Shown piece by piece: positions 48,330 through 55,776 of a stretch of DNA of 64,000 bases (position 1 is its first letter; each line of letters starts with the position of its first letter). Both the position numbers and the translations under genes were made by a program. Source of the DNA: an uncultured Alphaproteobacteria bacterium (lineage in GTDB: Bacteria; Pseudomonadota; Alphaproteobacteria; Rhizobiales; Rhizobiaceae); NCBI GenBank assembly GCA_929200315.1, contig CAKMZB010000004.1, forward strand, positions 199,709-263,708, read 5' to 3'. Under the pieces are notes generated by a model. That model was not told the DNA's origin and ran no database searches. It worked only from the letters and a program-made list of their open reading frames with translations.

Positions 48330-48401
48330 AGGCCCGCCGCGACTTTGCCGGAATTGGGGTGCGGTGTGGTTTCATCTGAAACCTGAAAAAGACCGTACCT
48401 C

Positions 48402-49115
48402 ATGCTTCGCACTCTTTACCTCGCCACCGCACTTTCCCTTTCAACGGCCATTGCATACGCCGCCGACGTGCCGACACTCTCGCTCCAGGCCACCGGTATC
48501 GCCTCGATCGCACCGGACATGGCGGGAGTTCAGCTGACCGTATTGCGGGACGCAAAGACCGCCGCACAAGCGCTGCGAGCAAACTCTGAAGCGATGAGCG
48601 AAGTGCTGGCGGAGATGAAAGCGCAGGGCGTTGAAGAACGCGATTTGCAAACCACCAATTTCAACATCCAACCCATTTATGAGCGGCTGAAAAGCAACAG
48701 CTCTGGTAGCCGCAGAACCCCACGCATCATCGGCTATTCTGTTTCCAACGGGCTGCATGTGCGGGTGCGGGATCTGGATAATCTGGGCAATGTTCTCGAC
48801 CGCGCCGTCACGCTCGGCGTCAATTCCGGCGGTGGCATTACCTTCCAGTCCTCCAAAGCGGAGGAAGCGCGCAAAGAGGCGAGGATCAACGCCGTGAAAG
48901 CGGCGCTGGAAAAAGCGCAAACCATGGCAGACACCGCTAATTTCCGTCTCGGGCGGATTGTCTCCATGTCTGAAAGCGGTGGTGCTCTCCCTCCAATGCG
49001 CGCCCGTGTCCAGATGCAGGGCATGCAGAAAGAGGCAAACTTTGCCGTGCCGATTGCTGCCGGTGAAGGCTCTTATTCCATCACCGTAAACGTGCAATGG
49101 GAGATCACGTCCTAG
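48402..49115 (+). CDS. SIMPL-domain (DUF541) exported protein, copy 2
   Basis: A 237-residue paralog of the preceding gene. Signal peptide YLATALSLSTAIAYA; then LSLQATGIASIAPDMAGVQL, TTNFNIQPIYERL, IIGYSVSNGLHVRVRDLDNL, GVNSGGGITF and a final YSITVNVQWEI, matching copy 1 almost word for word in the core. The copies differ most before the C-terminus (here MRARVQMQGMQKEANF). A recent tandem duplication is clear. Confidence 0.86.
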   Translation: MLRTLYLATALSLSTAIAYAADVPTLSLQATGIASIAPDMAGVQLTVLRDAKTAAQALRANSEAMSEVLAEMKAQGVEERDLQTTNFNIQPIYERLKSNSSGSRRTPRIIGYSVSNGLHVRVRDLDNLGNVLDRAVTLGVNSGGGITFQSSKAEEARKEARINAVKAALEKAQTMADTANFRLGRIVSMSESGGALPPMRARVQMQGMQKEANFAVPIAAGEGSYSITVNVQWEITS

Positions 49116-49152
49116 ACGCGACCTCCCATCCCTAGCTTAAGGAACCGGCGGC

Positions 49153-49599
49153 CTAGCGATCGCCGCGGTAACCGAAACCGTCGAGGGGAGCACGGCGACC
49201 ACCGCGGCGGTCAAAGGCGCCAAAACCCCGACCATCCCGAACCCGCACAAAGTGCACCGGGCAGGACCGATGGCGGCCCATACCCATGACAATGCGTTCA
49301 CCACGGGACCAGCCGGCAACGACGATGCGCTTGCGGTTGATGCGACGCACATGCGGGTCGTTCAATCCCCGGCGGTGGGCTTTGCGCAGAGCACGGCGCG
49401 GGTTGCAGATGCCGCGGCGGCGGACACGGTCACGGTTCCAGTGGTGGACGGGCTGAACACCATTGCCAATGGTCACAGAATAGCCCGGCCCGCCGAAGGT
49501 GAAGTTGGTTTGCGCGGCGCTGGTTGTTGTGGCGGCCATACCGGACAGGCCGAGAGCGAGACCACCGGCAACGAGAAGGGTTTTGAGGGGCTTGAACAT
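49153..49599 (-). CDS. Small exported arginine-rich protein
   Basis: A 148-residue protein with signal peptide (MFKPLKTLLVAGGLALGLSG, then MAATTTSA). The mature part is very basic (many Arg and Gly) with CNPRRALRKAHRRGLNDPHV and RINRKRIVVAGWSRGERIVM, two cysteines, and a Gly/Arg-rich tail. This pattern occurs in small periplasmic proteins of alphaproteobacteria with no known function. AGGAAAGG precedes the ATG at 49599. It is convergent with SIMPL copy 2. Confidence 0.68.
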   Translation of the reverse strand: MFKPLKTLLVAGGLALGLSGMAATTTSAAQTNFTFGGPGYSVTIGNGVQPVHHWNRDRVRRRGICNPRRALRKAHRRGLNDPHVRRINRKRIVVAGWSRGERIVMGMGRHRSCPVHFVRVRDGRGFGAFDRRGGRRAPLDGFGYRGDR

Positions 49600-49727
49600 G
49601 GTTTTCGCCTTTCCTGATCCGGGCAACGGGTTGGTCCGTGCCGTTTCGATGAGATCAGGTCTAGCCAGATCGGCCTGAACGGCTCTCGAACACGCTGTTC
49701 AGATTGGGTTCAGGCGGTTTTGGCCGC

Positions 49728-50609
49728 TCAATAGTTGCGCATTACCTCTGTCGGCACGGCGTCCAACACCTCATCGGGGACGAAGAAGTCCGCCGCAAGC
49801 TGACCGTCTGGATCACAGGCATAGGCGCTGAAGTCTGTGACGCCCTCTTCGCGCAACACCTCTTCATCAATGAAGAAATTACCGGTGCAGGCTTTGGCAT
49901 CCCGCGTCAGGGTTGCATGGGCCGCATCGGCAACGATCTGCGGCGTGCGGCTCATCTTCACCACCGCCTCTCCGCCGAGCAGATTGCGCACAGCGGCCGT
50001 GTCGATGGGCGTAAGGGGCCACAGAGAATTGACTCCAATCCCGGCACGCTTGAACTCCGCACTCATACCGAGCGTGCACATGGACATGCCGTATTTTGCC
50101 ATAGTGTAGGCCACATGTGGGCCAAACCACTTGGGCTTCATGTCCAGCGGCGGGGAGAGATTTAGGATATGGGGATTATCTGCGCTCTTCAGGTGCGGGA
50201 TGCAGAGTTTGGAGACGAGGAATGTGCCCCGCGCATTGATCGAATGCATCAGATCATAGCGCTTCATGTCCGTCATTTCTGTGGGGGTGAGAGAAATGGC
50301 GGACGCGTTGTTGATACAAATGTCGATGCCGCCAAAGGCCTCCACCGCATCGTCCACCGCCTGACCAACCTGTTCCTCTTCACGAATGTCGCAGATGACC
50401 GGCAGCGCTTGCCCGCCGGCCGCCTCAATCTCTTCAGCAGCCGTATAGATCGTACCCGGGAGTTTGGGGTGCGCATTTGCGGTCTTGGCGGCAATGACGA
50501 CATTGGCCCCGTCCTCAGCCGCGCGCAAAGCAATCGCAAGACCAATCCCCCGCGAGCCGCCGGACATGAAAATGGTCTTACCTGCAAGGCTACGGTCTTT
50601 GCTGCTCAT
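49728..50609 (-). CDS. HSDL2-like short-chain dehydrogenase
   Basis: A 293-residue SDR resembling the N-terminal part of human HSDL2. It has the cofactor motif SGGSRGIGLA, a long insertion around AAKTANAHPKLPGTIYTAAE, ICINNASAISL, LNLSPPLDMKPKWF with the catalytic Ser, and the Tyr/Lys pair in AYTMAKYGMSM. Start 50609 is preceded by GGAG; the frame to 50681 runs into the small lipoprotein gene. Substrate unknown; peroxisomal HSDL2 relatives act on fatty or steroid compounds. Confidence 0.85.
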   Translation of the reverse strand: MSSKDRSLAGKTIFMSGGSRGIGLAIALRAAEDGANVVIAAKTANAHPKLPGTIYTAAEEIEAAGGQALPVICDIREEEQVGQAVDDAVEAFGGIDICINNASAISLTPTEMTDMKRYDLMHSINARGTFLVSKLCIPHLKSADNPHILNLSPPLDMKPKWFGPHVAYTMAKYGMSMCTLGMSAEFKRAGIGVNSLWPLTPIDTAAVRNLLGGEAVVKMSRTPQIVADAAHATLTRDAKACTGNFFIDEEVLREEGVTDFSAYACDPDGQLAADFFVPDEVLDAVPTEVMRNY

Positions 50610-50634
50610 GATTGTTTCTCCGGTGGGTGCGCAA

Positions 50635-50790
50635 TCAAAGCGCGAGGCAGGTTTGCGGTTTGGGTGGTGGAATGTTGGCACAATCCCGCAGCGGCGTCTC
50701 GCCAGAGGGCGCGAGCGCGGTGGTGCCGGTGCAAGCGGTCAAGGCAACAAGCCCAGCGCAAAGCAAGGCGGCGATCAGACCGCGCTTCAT
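50635..50790 (-). CDS. Small lipoprotein
   Basis: A 51-residue protein with an N-terminal lipoprotein signal KRGLIAALLCAGLVALTAC; the lipobox LTAC holds the predicted lipidated Cys20. The short mature part is Pro/Thr-rich with two more cysteines near the end. It lies 25 bases before the HSDL2-like gene start on the same strand. Too short for family assignment. Confidence 0.55.
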   Translation of the reverse strand: MKRGLIAALLCAGLVALTACTGTTALAPSGETPLRDCANIPPPKPQTCLAL

Positions 50791-50903
50791 TCTTGCCCAC
50801 TCACATGCCACTGCATCTGGAAATCGAAAAAACAGCAACCGCCCGCGATGCTCCCCTGGTGCTCATGTTGAAACCCATCTCCCAGGCAGCGTGGCACCAT
50901 GAC

Positions 50904-51893
50904 CTAACCCAGATTCCGCCCACAATGCGGGCATTGGCCCGTCAACCCGCCGCTGTGCGACCTCTGAACATCGTCTCTGATCTCCTCTGCGATACGTTTG
51001 CTGAGACCCAGATGCCGCCGGATCTCCTCAAGCTCCCGTTCTTCTGCCGGATCAATCACCCCATCCTCCAGGGCAATGCGGAGTTCCTTGATGAGCTCTG
51101 CCCGCCTGCGGCGGAGCAGATCGGCCATGCCACTGGCCAGAATACCCGCCGGCAAGGCGGCAATGCCGATACCGACAACGCCAACGAGTGATCCAAATAT
51201 CTTTCCAGCAGGCGTAATCGGGGTGACATCACCGTAGCCAACGGTCGTTAGCGTCGCCATTGCCCACCACATTGCTGCAGGGATCGAACCAAACTTGCCC
51301 GGCTGGACTTCATGCTCCACCAGATAGGCCCCGCTCGCCGCAATAACCAAAAGCACAATGAGGATGAAGAAGCCCGCAAAGAAGGCATTGGCCTCTTCGC
51401 GAAAGACATCCAGAAGCATCGACATTGCGGAGGAGTAGCGGGTCAATTTGAGGATACGCAGCAGCCTCAAGACCCGCAGGAACCGCAGGTCCATATCGAC
51501 GATAAAGCCGAGGTAAAAGGGCAGAATTGCCACCAGATCAATCAGCGCAAGCGGTGAGGTGATATAGGCCAGCCGGGGGTTTTTGCTGTTCTGGAATTCC
51601 GGGTTTTCCGGACTGGTCCATACCCGTGCAGCATATTCAAGCGTGAAGACTGCGACCGAGATAATTTCAATTACCCAAAAGACTGTGTGGTAACGGGTCT
51701 CGATGCTCTCGACGGTTTCCAGGATAACAGCCGCCACGTTGATGGCGATCAATGTGATCAGAAACAGGTCCAGCAGGCGACCGACCAGATCTGACCTGTC
51801 GCTGGGATCAAGTTTTCCATGTATGACTTTTCTAAGCTGGACCAACTTTTGAAACCTCGCATCCCAATTGGTTTGCCAAGACTGACCCGGCAT
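50904..51893 (-). CDS. Voltage-gated potassium-channel-like protein with C-terminal zinc-ribbon motif
   Basis: A 329-residue cation channel of the Kv type. Six membrane segments are apparent; S4 has regularly spaced arginines (DLRFLRVLRLLRILKLTR), and the pore carries the K+ selectivity filter TLTTVGYGD. After S6 is a cytoplasmic, charged helical region (ELIKELRIALEDGVIDPAEE) ending CPHCGRNLG, which may bind zinc. Relatives function in membrane potential or osmotic control. No regulator is adjacent. Confidence 0.87.
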   Translation of the reverse strand: MPGQSWQTNWDARFQKLVQLRKVIHGKLDPSDRSDLVGRLLDLFLITLIAINVAAVILETVESIETRYHTVFWVIEIISVAVFTLEYAARVWTSPENPEFQNSKNPRLAYITSPLALIDLVAILPFYLGFIVDMDLRFLRVLRLLRILKLTRYSSAMSMLLDVFREEANAFFAGFFILIVLLVIAASGAYLVEHEVQPGKFGSIPAAMWWAMATLTTVGYGDVTPITPAGKIFGSLVGVVGIGIAALPAGILASGMADLLRRRRAELIKELRIALEDGVIDPAEERELEEIRRHLGLSKRIAEEIRDDVQRSHSGGLTGQCPHCGRNLG

Positions 51894-52180
51894 TCTTTAG
51901 CTAGATGTGGTGCTGCAGTTATTGCCTTGGTTTGTCGTTGCAACCAAATGGCTTGCGTCCACCATCGTGTATCGCCGCAAAAATTTACATCTATGCAACG
52001 TTCAAAGGGAGAAGAGTATTCTCTGGCTTCCACCGTATTTTTTGCAGATCACGTGGAAAAAAATGGAGCTCAGCCACTCCTGCCAACCAGCTACCGCGCT
52101 ACGACAGAGCCGCCCAAGCTACCTTAGTTTAGTTCAGATCGTGGCGGCGCGGCTTTGGGTCAAAAGCCTGGCAACATGAC
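51894..52180. other. Intergenic region without recognised gene
   Basis: No gene is seen between the channel start and the YjbQ stop. The DNA looks richer in A+T than its surroundings and has runs such as TATTTTTTGC. Open frames here are short and show no domain pattern. It would hold the channel-gene promoter. Confidence 0.5.
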
Positions 52181-52693
52181 CTAAGCCAAATGCAACACGA
52201 CCTGCCGCTCATGCGGCCGGTCCCGGTGTTCAAACAGATAGAGCCCCTGCCAGGTTCCCAATTGAAGTCGGCCATCAGCAACCGGCACGGTGAGGGAAAC
52301 CGGTAATACCTCTGCCTTGATGTGGGCGGGCATGTCATCAGGCCCTTCGGCGGTGTGGCGCATCCAGCTTTGCGACGGATCGTTCGATGGCGGCACGAAG
52401 CGGGAGAGGAATTCAGCAAGATCGCGCTGCACATCCGGATCGGCATTTTCCTGGATCAGAAGCGAACAAGATGTGTGGCGCACGAAGAGAGTAAGGAGAC
52501 CGGTTGCGATGCCGGACGCCGCGACGAAGTGTTCGGCCTCACGGGTAAATTCAGTGAGACCCTGACCGTTGGTGGAGATTGTGAGGGTATTTTGGACAGC
52601 CAAGGGGGTGTTTGGGGATAAGACGGGGGTATTTGGCGATAGAATGGGGGTATTTTGGAAAGATAGACTTCCATTTTCCAACTCGCGCCGCAT
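52181..52693 (-). CDS. YjbQ/UPF0047 family protein with repeat-built N-terminus
   Basis: A 170-residue protein. From about residue 32 it is an ordinary YjbQ domain: VQNTLTISTNGQGLTEFTRE, then FVRHTSCSLLIQENADPD and GTWQGLYLFEHR. Before it is an unusual extension of about 30 residues made of four heptapeptide-like units (FQNTPIL, SPNTPVL, SPNTPLA, VQNTLTI); the last is the domain's own first strand. They are encoded by four 21-bp repeats. A shorter start at the TTG before AVQNTL is possible but lacks an RBS. Relatives are linked to thiamine phosphate metabolism; function unproven. Confidence 0.8.
   Translation of the reverse strand: MRRELENGSLSFQNTPILSPNTPVLSPNTPLAVQNTLTISTNGQGLTEFTREAEHFVAASGIATGLLTLFVRHTSCSLLIQENADPDVQRDLAEFLSRFVPPSNDPSQSWMRHTAEGPDDMPAHIKAEVLPVSLTVPVADGRLQLGTWQGLYLFEHRDRPHERQVVLHLA
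52583..52666 (-). repeat. Four 21-bp imperfect tandem repeats in yjbQ
   Basis: On the plus strand units start at 52583, 52604, 52625 and 52646, each 21 bp, beginning GAGGGTATTT or GGGGGT(A/G)TTT and diverging toward the end. They lie in the coding region of the YjbQ N-terminus and are in frame. They probably arose by slippage from the segment coding for the first domain strand. Confidence 0.85.
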
Positions 52694-52761
52694 TGCGGCA
52701 TGGGATTTCTGGTGGATTGCGTGGCTTGAATGGGTATCTTGATACCGTCTTGGCCGATTTC

Positions 52762-53043
52762 CTAGTCGAAAATCCGATCGCCCTGCTCAGCGATCACCTG
52801 TTTTGCTTTAGCAATTGTAGCTTCCGCGCACTGTTCCGCAACCGGGAAAGTATCGGCACGGATCAGAGTGTGGCTTTTCGCCTCCCCATCAAAGTCTTTC
52901 GTAATAGTGCCGTGCAATCTGTATTGACCACCATCCGACATCGGGCTCGATGTGATCGTATAACCTTCATGCACTACACTCTCCTCCTCGGCAGCAGAAG
53001 ACCCGCCGCCAAGGCCGAACAATCTTGCAAAAAAGCCTGCCAT
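52762..53043 (-). CDS. HlyU family protein
   Basis: A 93-residue small protein. The middle, YTITSSPMSDGGQYRLHGTI, and the end, TFPVAEQCAEATIAKAKQVI, fit the HlyU (transcriptional activator HlyU) family as found in alphaproteobacteria. This is a non-HTH family, unlike Vibrio ArsR-type HlyU, so the regulatory name should be read with care. It lies 34 bases after the rpoD stop on the same strand. Confidence 0.75.
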   Translation of the reverse strand: MAGFFARLFGLGGGSSAAEEESVVHEGYTITSSPMSDGGQYRLHGTITKDFDGEAKSHTLIRADTFPVAEQCAEATIAKAKQVIAEQGDRIFD

Positions 53044-53077
53044 TGATCCGCCCTTTCGGCTGGAATTGCGCGCTGTC

Positions 53078-55129
53078 CTAGCTGTCCAGGAACGAGCGCA
53101 GTTTGCGAGAACGGCTAGGATGTTTCAACTTTCTCAATGCCTTGGCCTCGATTTGGCGGATGCGCTCGCGGGTCACGGAGAATTGCTGGCCAACCTCTTC
53201 CAGCGTGTGGTCGGTGTTCATGCCAATGCCAAAACGCATGCGAAGCACGCGCTCTTCACGCGGGGTGAGCGATGCCAAAACCCGCGTCGTCGTCTCACGT
53301 AAGTTGGACTGGATTGCCGCATCAATGGGCAAAACAGCGTTCTTGTCCTCGATGAAATCACCAAGATGACTGTCTTCCTCATCGCCAATCGGCGTTTCCA
53401 GTGAGATCGGTTCTTTGGCGATTTTCAAGACCTTGCGCACTTTCTCAAGCGGCATGGCGAGTTTTTCAGACAGCTCTTCCGGTGTTGGTTCGCGGCCGAT
53501 CTCATGGAGCATCTGGCGCGAAGTGCGCACGATTTTGTTGATCGTCTCGATCATATGGACCGGAATGCGGATCGTCCGCGCCTGGTCAGCAATAGAACGG
53601 GTGATCGCCTGACGAATCCACCAGGTTGCATAGGTCGAGAACTTATAGCCGCGGCGATATTCAAATTTATCGACGGCCTTCATCAAACCAATATTGCCTT
53701 CCTGAATAAGATCAAGGAATTGCAAGCCACGGTTGGTGTATTTCTTGGCAATCGAAATAACGAGACGAAGGTTTGCTTCGACCATTTCTTTCTTAGCCTG
53801 CCGACTTTCCCGCTCACCCTTCTGAACCATATGAACAATTCTACGGAATTCAGATGTTTCAAGCCCGGTTTCCTGGCTCAGCATCTGAATGTCGGCACGC
53901 AATTCGTGGATCGTCGATTTTTCGTTTTTGTTGAATTCTTTCCAGCCTTTAGCACCAAGGCTCGCAATTCGGCGGATCCAGTTTGGGTCGAGTTCGGAGC
54001 CGCGGTATTCTTCCAAAAAGTCATCGCGGGCAACGCCATGCTTTTCCGCGGCGCGCATCAAACGCCCTTCGGACTGCACCAGACGTTTGTTGATGTCATA
54101 AAGCTGTTCAACCAGAGCTTCAATGCGATTCTGGTTCAATTCCAGAGACTTAACCGCCTCAATAATCTCTTCCTTGAGCTGCTTCAACCGGCGGTTCTGG
54201 CTCGGCGAGAGTTTGTCGCCAGCCATGCGCTTTTCGACATATTGGTCCTGAAGACGGCGCAATTTCTTATAATTATCGGCGATTGAATCGAATGTTTCCA
54301 AGACCTTAGGCCGCAATTCCGCTTCCATGGCGGCAAGGGACAAGGCAGCATCGTCCTCATCATCATCGTCGTCATCGTCGGTTTGGCCGTCGAGTTTTTG
54401 CGGCTTCATCTCCGCATCAGGATCCTTGCCCTCAGCAATCGCCTTCTTGCGCGCAAGAGCTTCCGGAGAATGCTCCCCGCCAGAACCCTGCCGCACGGCC
54501 TCTGCAACAGAAGCAGGCGCATTCGGGTTGACCGGAACGTTTTGCTTGGCATCAGGCCCGGCATAGGTGGCTTCAAGGTCAATGATTTCGCGCAGGAGAA
54601 TGTTTTCTTCCACCAGTTCATCGCGCCAGATGATGATGGCCTGGAAGGTCAGCGGGCTCTCGCAAAGCCCGGCAATCATGGTCTCGCGGCCAGCCTCAAT
54701 GCGCTTTGCGATTGCGATCTCGCCTTCACGGGAAAGCAGCTCCACCGAGCCCATTTCGCGCAGATACATACGCACCGGATCGTCGGTCCGGTCCGTCGGC
54801 TCTTTCTTCTTTGTGGTGGCAACGGCCTTCTTGCCGGCCTCAACAAGCTCCGAAGACACCTCTTCCACGGTCTCTTCGGCGTCCTCTTCCTCGACAACAT
54901 TGATGCCCATTTCAGACAACATCGACATCGTGTCTTCGATCTGATCGGGGGATACTTCGTCAGAAGGCATCACAGCGTTCAGCTCGTCCACCGTCACGAA
55001 ACCGCGCTTTTTGGCAGCGCGGATCATCTTCTTGACGGCGTCGTTGTTTAAATCGAGCAGCGGCTTGTCGCCGGCGCGTTCAGCCGGATCCACCGGAAGG
55101 GGTTTCTTGGCAGCAGCTTTGGTGGCCAT
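53078..55129 (-). CDS. rpoD: RNA polymerase sigma factor RpoD (sigma70)
   Basis: The primary sigma factor, 683 residues. Region 1.1 and a long acidic non-conserved region are present, including an Asp-rich run around residues 255-265. Region 2 has [20 protein letters not shown] and [20 protein letters not shown] with core-binding and -10 recognition helices. Region 4 is [19 protein letters not shown], and the end [15 protein letters not shown] is typical. A GFA-family gene and dnaG lie upstream; yqeY is further upstream. Confidence 0.97.
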   Translation of the reverse strand: MATKAAAKKPLPVDPAERAGDKPLLDLNNDAVKKMIRAAKKRGFVTVDELNAVMPSDEVSPDQIEDTMSMLSEMGINVVEEEDAEETVEEVSSELVEAGKKAVATTKKKEPTDRTDDPVRMYLREMGSVELLSREGEIAIAKRIEAGRETMIAGLCESPLTFQAIIIWRDELVEENILLREIIDLEATYAGPDAKQNVPVNPNAPASVAEAVRQGSGGEHSPEALARKKAIAEGKDPDAEMKPQKLDGQTDDDDDDDEDDAALSLAAMEAELRPKVLETFDSIADNYKKLRRLQDQYVEKRMAGDKLSPSQNRRLKQLKEEIIEAVKSLELNQNRIEALVEQLYDINKRLVQSEGRLMRAAEKHGVARDDFLEEYRGSELDPNWIRRIASLGAKGWKEFNKNEKSTIHELRADIQMLSQETGLETSEFRRIVHMVQKGERESRQAKKEMVEANLRLVISIAKKYTNRGLQFLDLIQEGNIGLMKAVDKFEYRRGYKFSTYATWWIRQAITRSIADQARTIRIPVHMIETINKIVRTSRQMLHEIGREPTPEELSEKLAMPLEKVRKVLKIAKEPISLETPIGDEEDSHLGDFIEDKNAVLPIDAAIQSNLRETTTRVLASLTPREERVLRMRFGIGMNTDHTLEEVGQQFSVTRERIRQIEAKALRKLKHPSRSRKLRSFLDS

Positions 55130-55226
55130 ACAGTCTCTCTCGTTGCTCAGCAGCGCTGTATGATCAAACAGTCGCTGACTGCGCTTAATTCACCATCAGG
55201 CGGAGAAAGCGCACGAATCATCTCTC

Positions 55227-55247
55227 GCCTCCAATTATACAGGAGGC
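55227..55247 (-). promoter_or_regulatory. Perfect TATAAT inside an inverted repeat upstream of rpoD
   Basis: On the minus strand TATAAT (55239-55234) lies about 105 bases upstream of the rpoD ATG. It is flanked by GCCTCC and GGAGGC (55227-55232 and 55242-55247), a perfect six-base palindrome with a nine-base centre that contains the -10 box. A clear -35 at 17 bases is not seen. It could be a promoter with an operator over it; binding is inferred. Confidence 0.45.
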
Positions 55248-55401
55248 CCTTAAGTCCCGATTAACCCTGTCTTCGGTTCTCGAACCATGGGCGTGGCTGC
55301 AAAATGAGCCTCTCGCCCGCAACGTGACATGGGGTGTGCCTCTCCCTGCCGCAAGTGGGAGAAAAATGCAAAAGGTGATTCAGCTTCAAAAGGTTACGCG
55401 C

Positions 55402-55776
55402 CTATCGGTCACTGGGATGATTGACCCCGTCGGTGAAGGCGACATCTGCAAAGCTCTTCACATCCACACCATCGAAATTGGCGATGTTAACACCGTATTC
55501 GGTGGGGTCAGACCGGCGTTGGTGGTGGGTGTAAATGCCGCAAACCGAACAGAAGTAATGTTGTGCGGTGTTGGTGCCAAATGTGTAGAGCGCCAGAGTT
55601 TCACTGCCCTTTTCAATGCGCAGATCCGCCAGCTTGACAGAGGCGACCACCGCTGAGCGCCGAGAACAGAAGGAGCAGTCACAGCGCCGCAGTTTCTCGA
55701 ACGCACCATTCCATGGAATAGACAGTTCTACCGCGCCGCAATGGCAGGATCCGTGTAGGCGTTTGACCATGGTCAC
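55402..55776 (-). CDS. GFA/CENP-V family protein
   Basis: A 124-residue zinc-dependent GFA-family protein. Cysteine pairs in SCHCGAVEL, RRCDCSFCSRR and FCSVCGIYTHHQ fit the structural and catalytic zinc sites. Some members react with glutathione and formaldehyde; this activity is not proven for most. The GTG at 55776 overlaps the dnaG stop (GTGA); an ATG two codons later is an alternative. It sits between dnaG and rpoD, where no gene is usual. Confidence 0.87.
   Translation of the reverse strand: MTMVKRLHGSCHCGAVELSIPWNGAFEKLRRCDCSFCSRRSAVVASVKLADLRIEKGSETLALYTFGTNTAQHYFCSVCGIYTHHQRRSDPTEYGVNIANFDGVDVKSFADVAFTDGVNHPSDR

Noticed and set aside
53504..54286. 260-residue plus-strand open frame over rpoD
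   Set aside because: Antisense to conserved sigma70 regions; no independent coding evidence.
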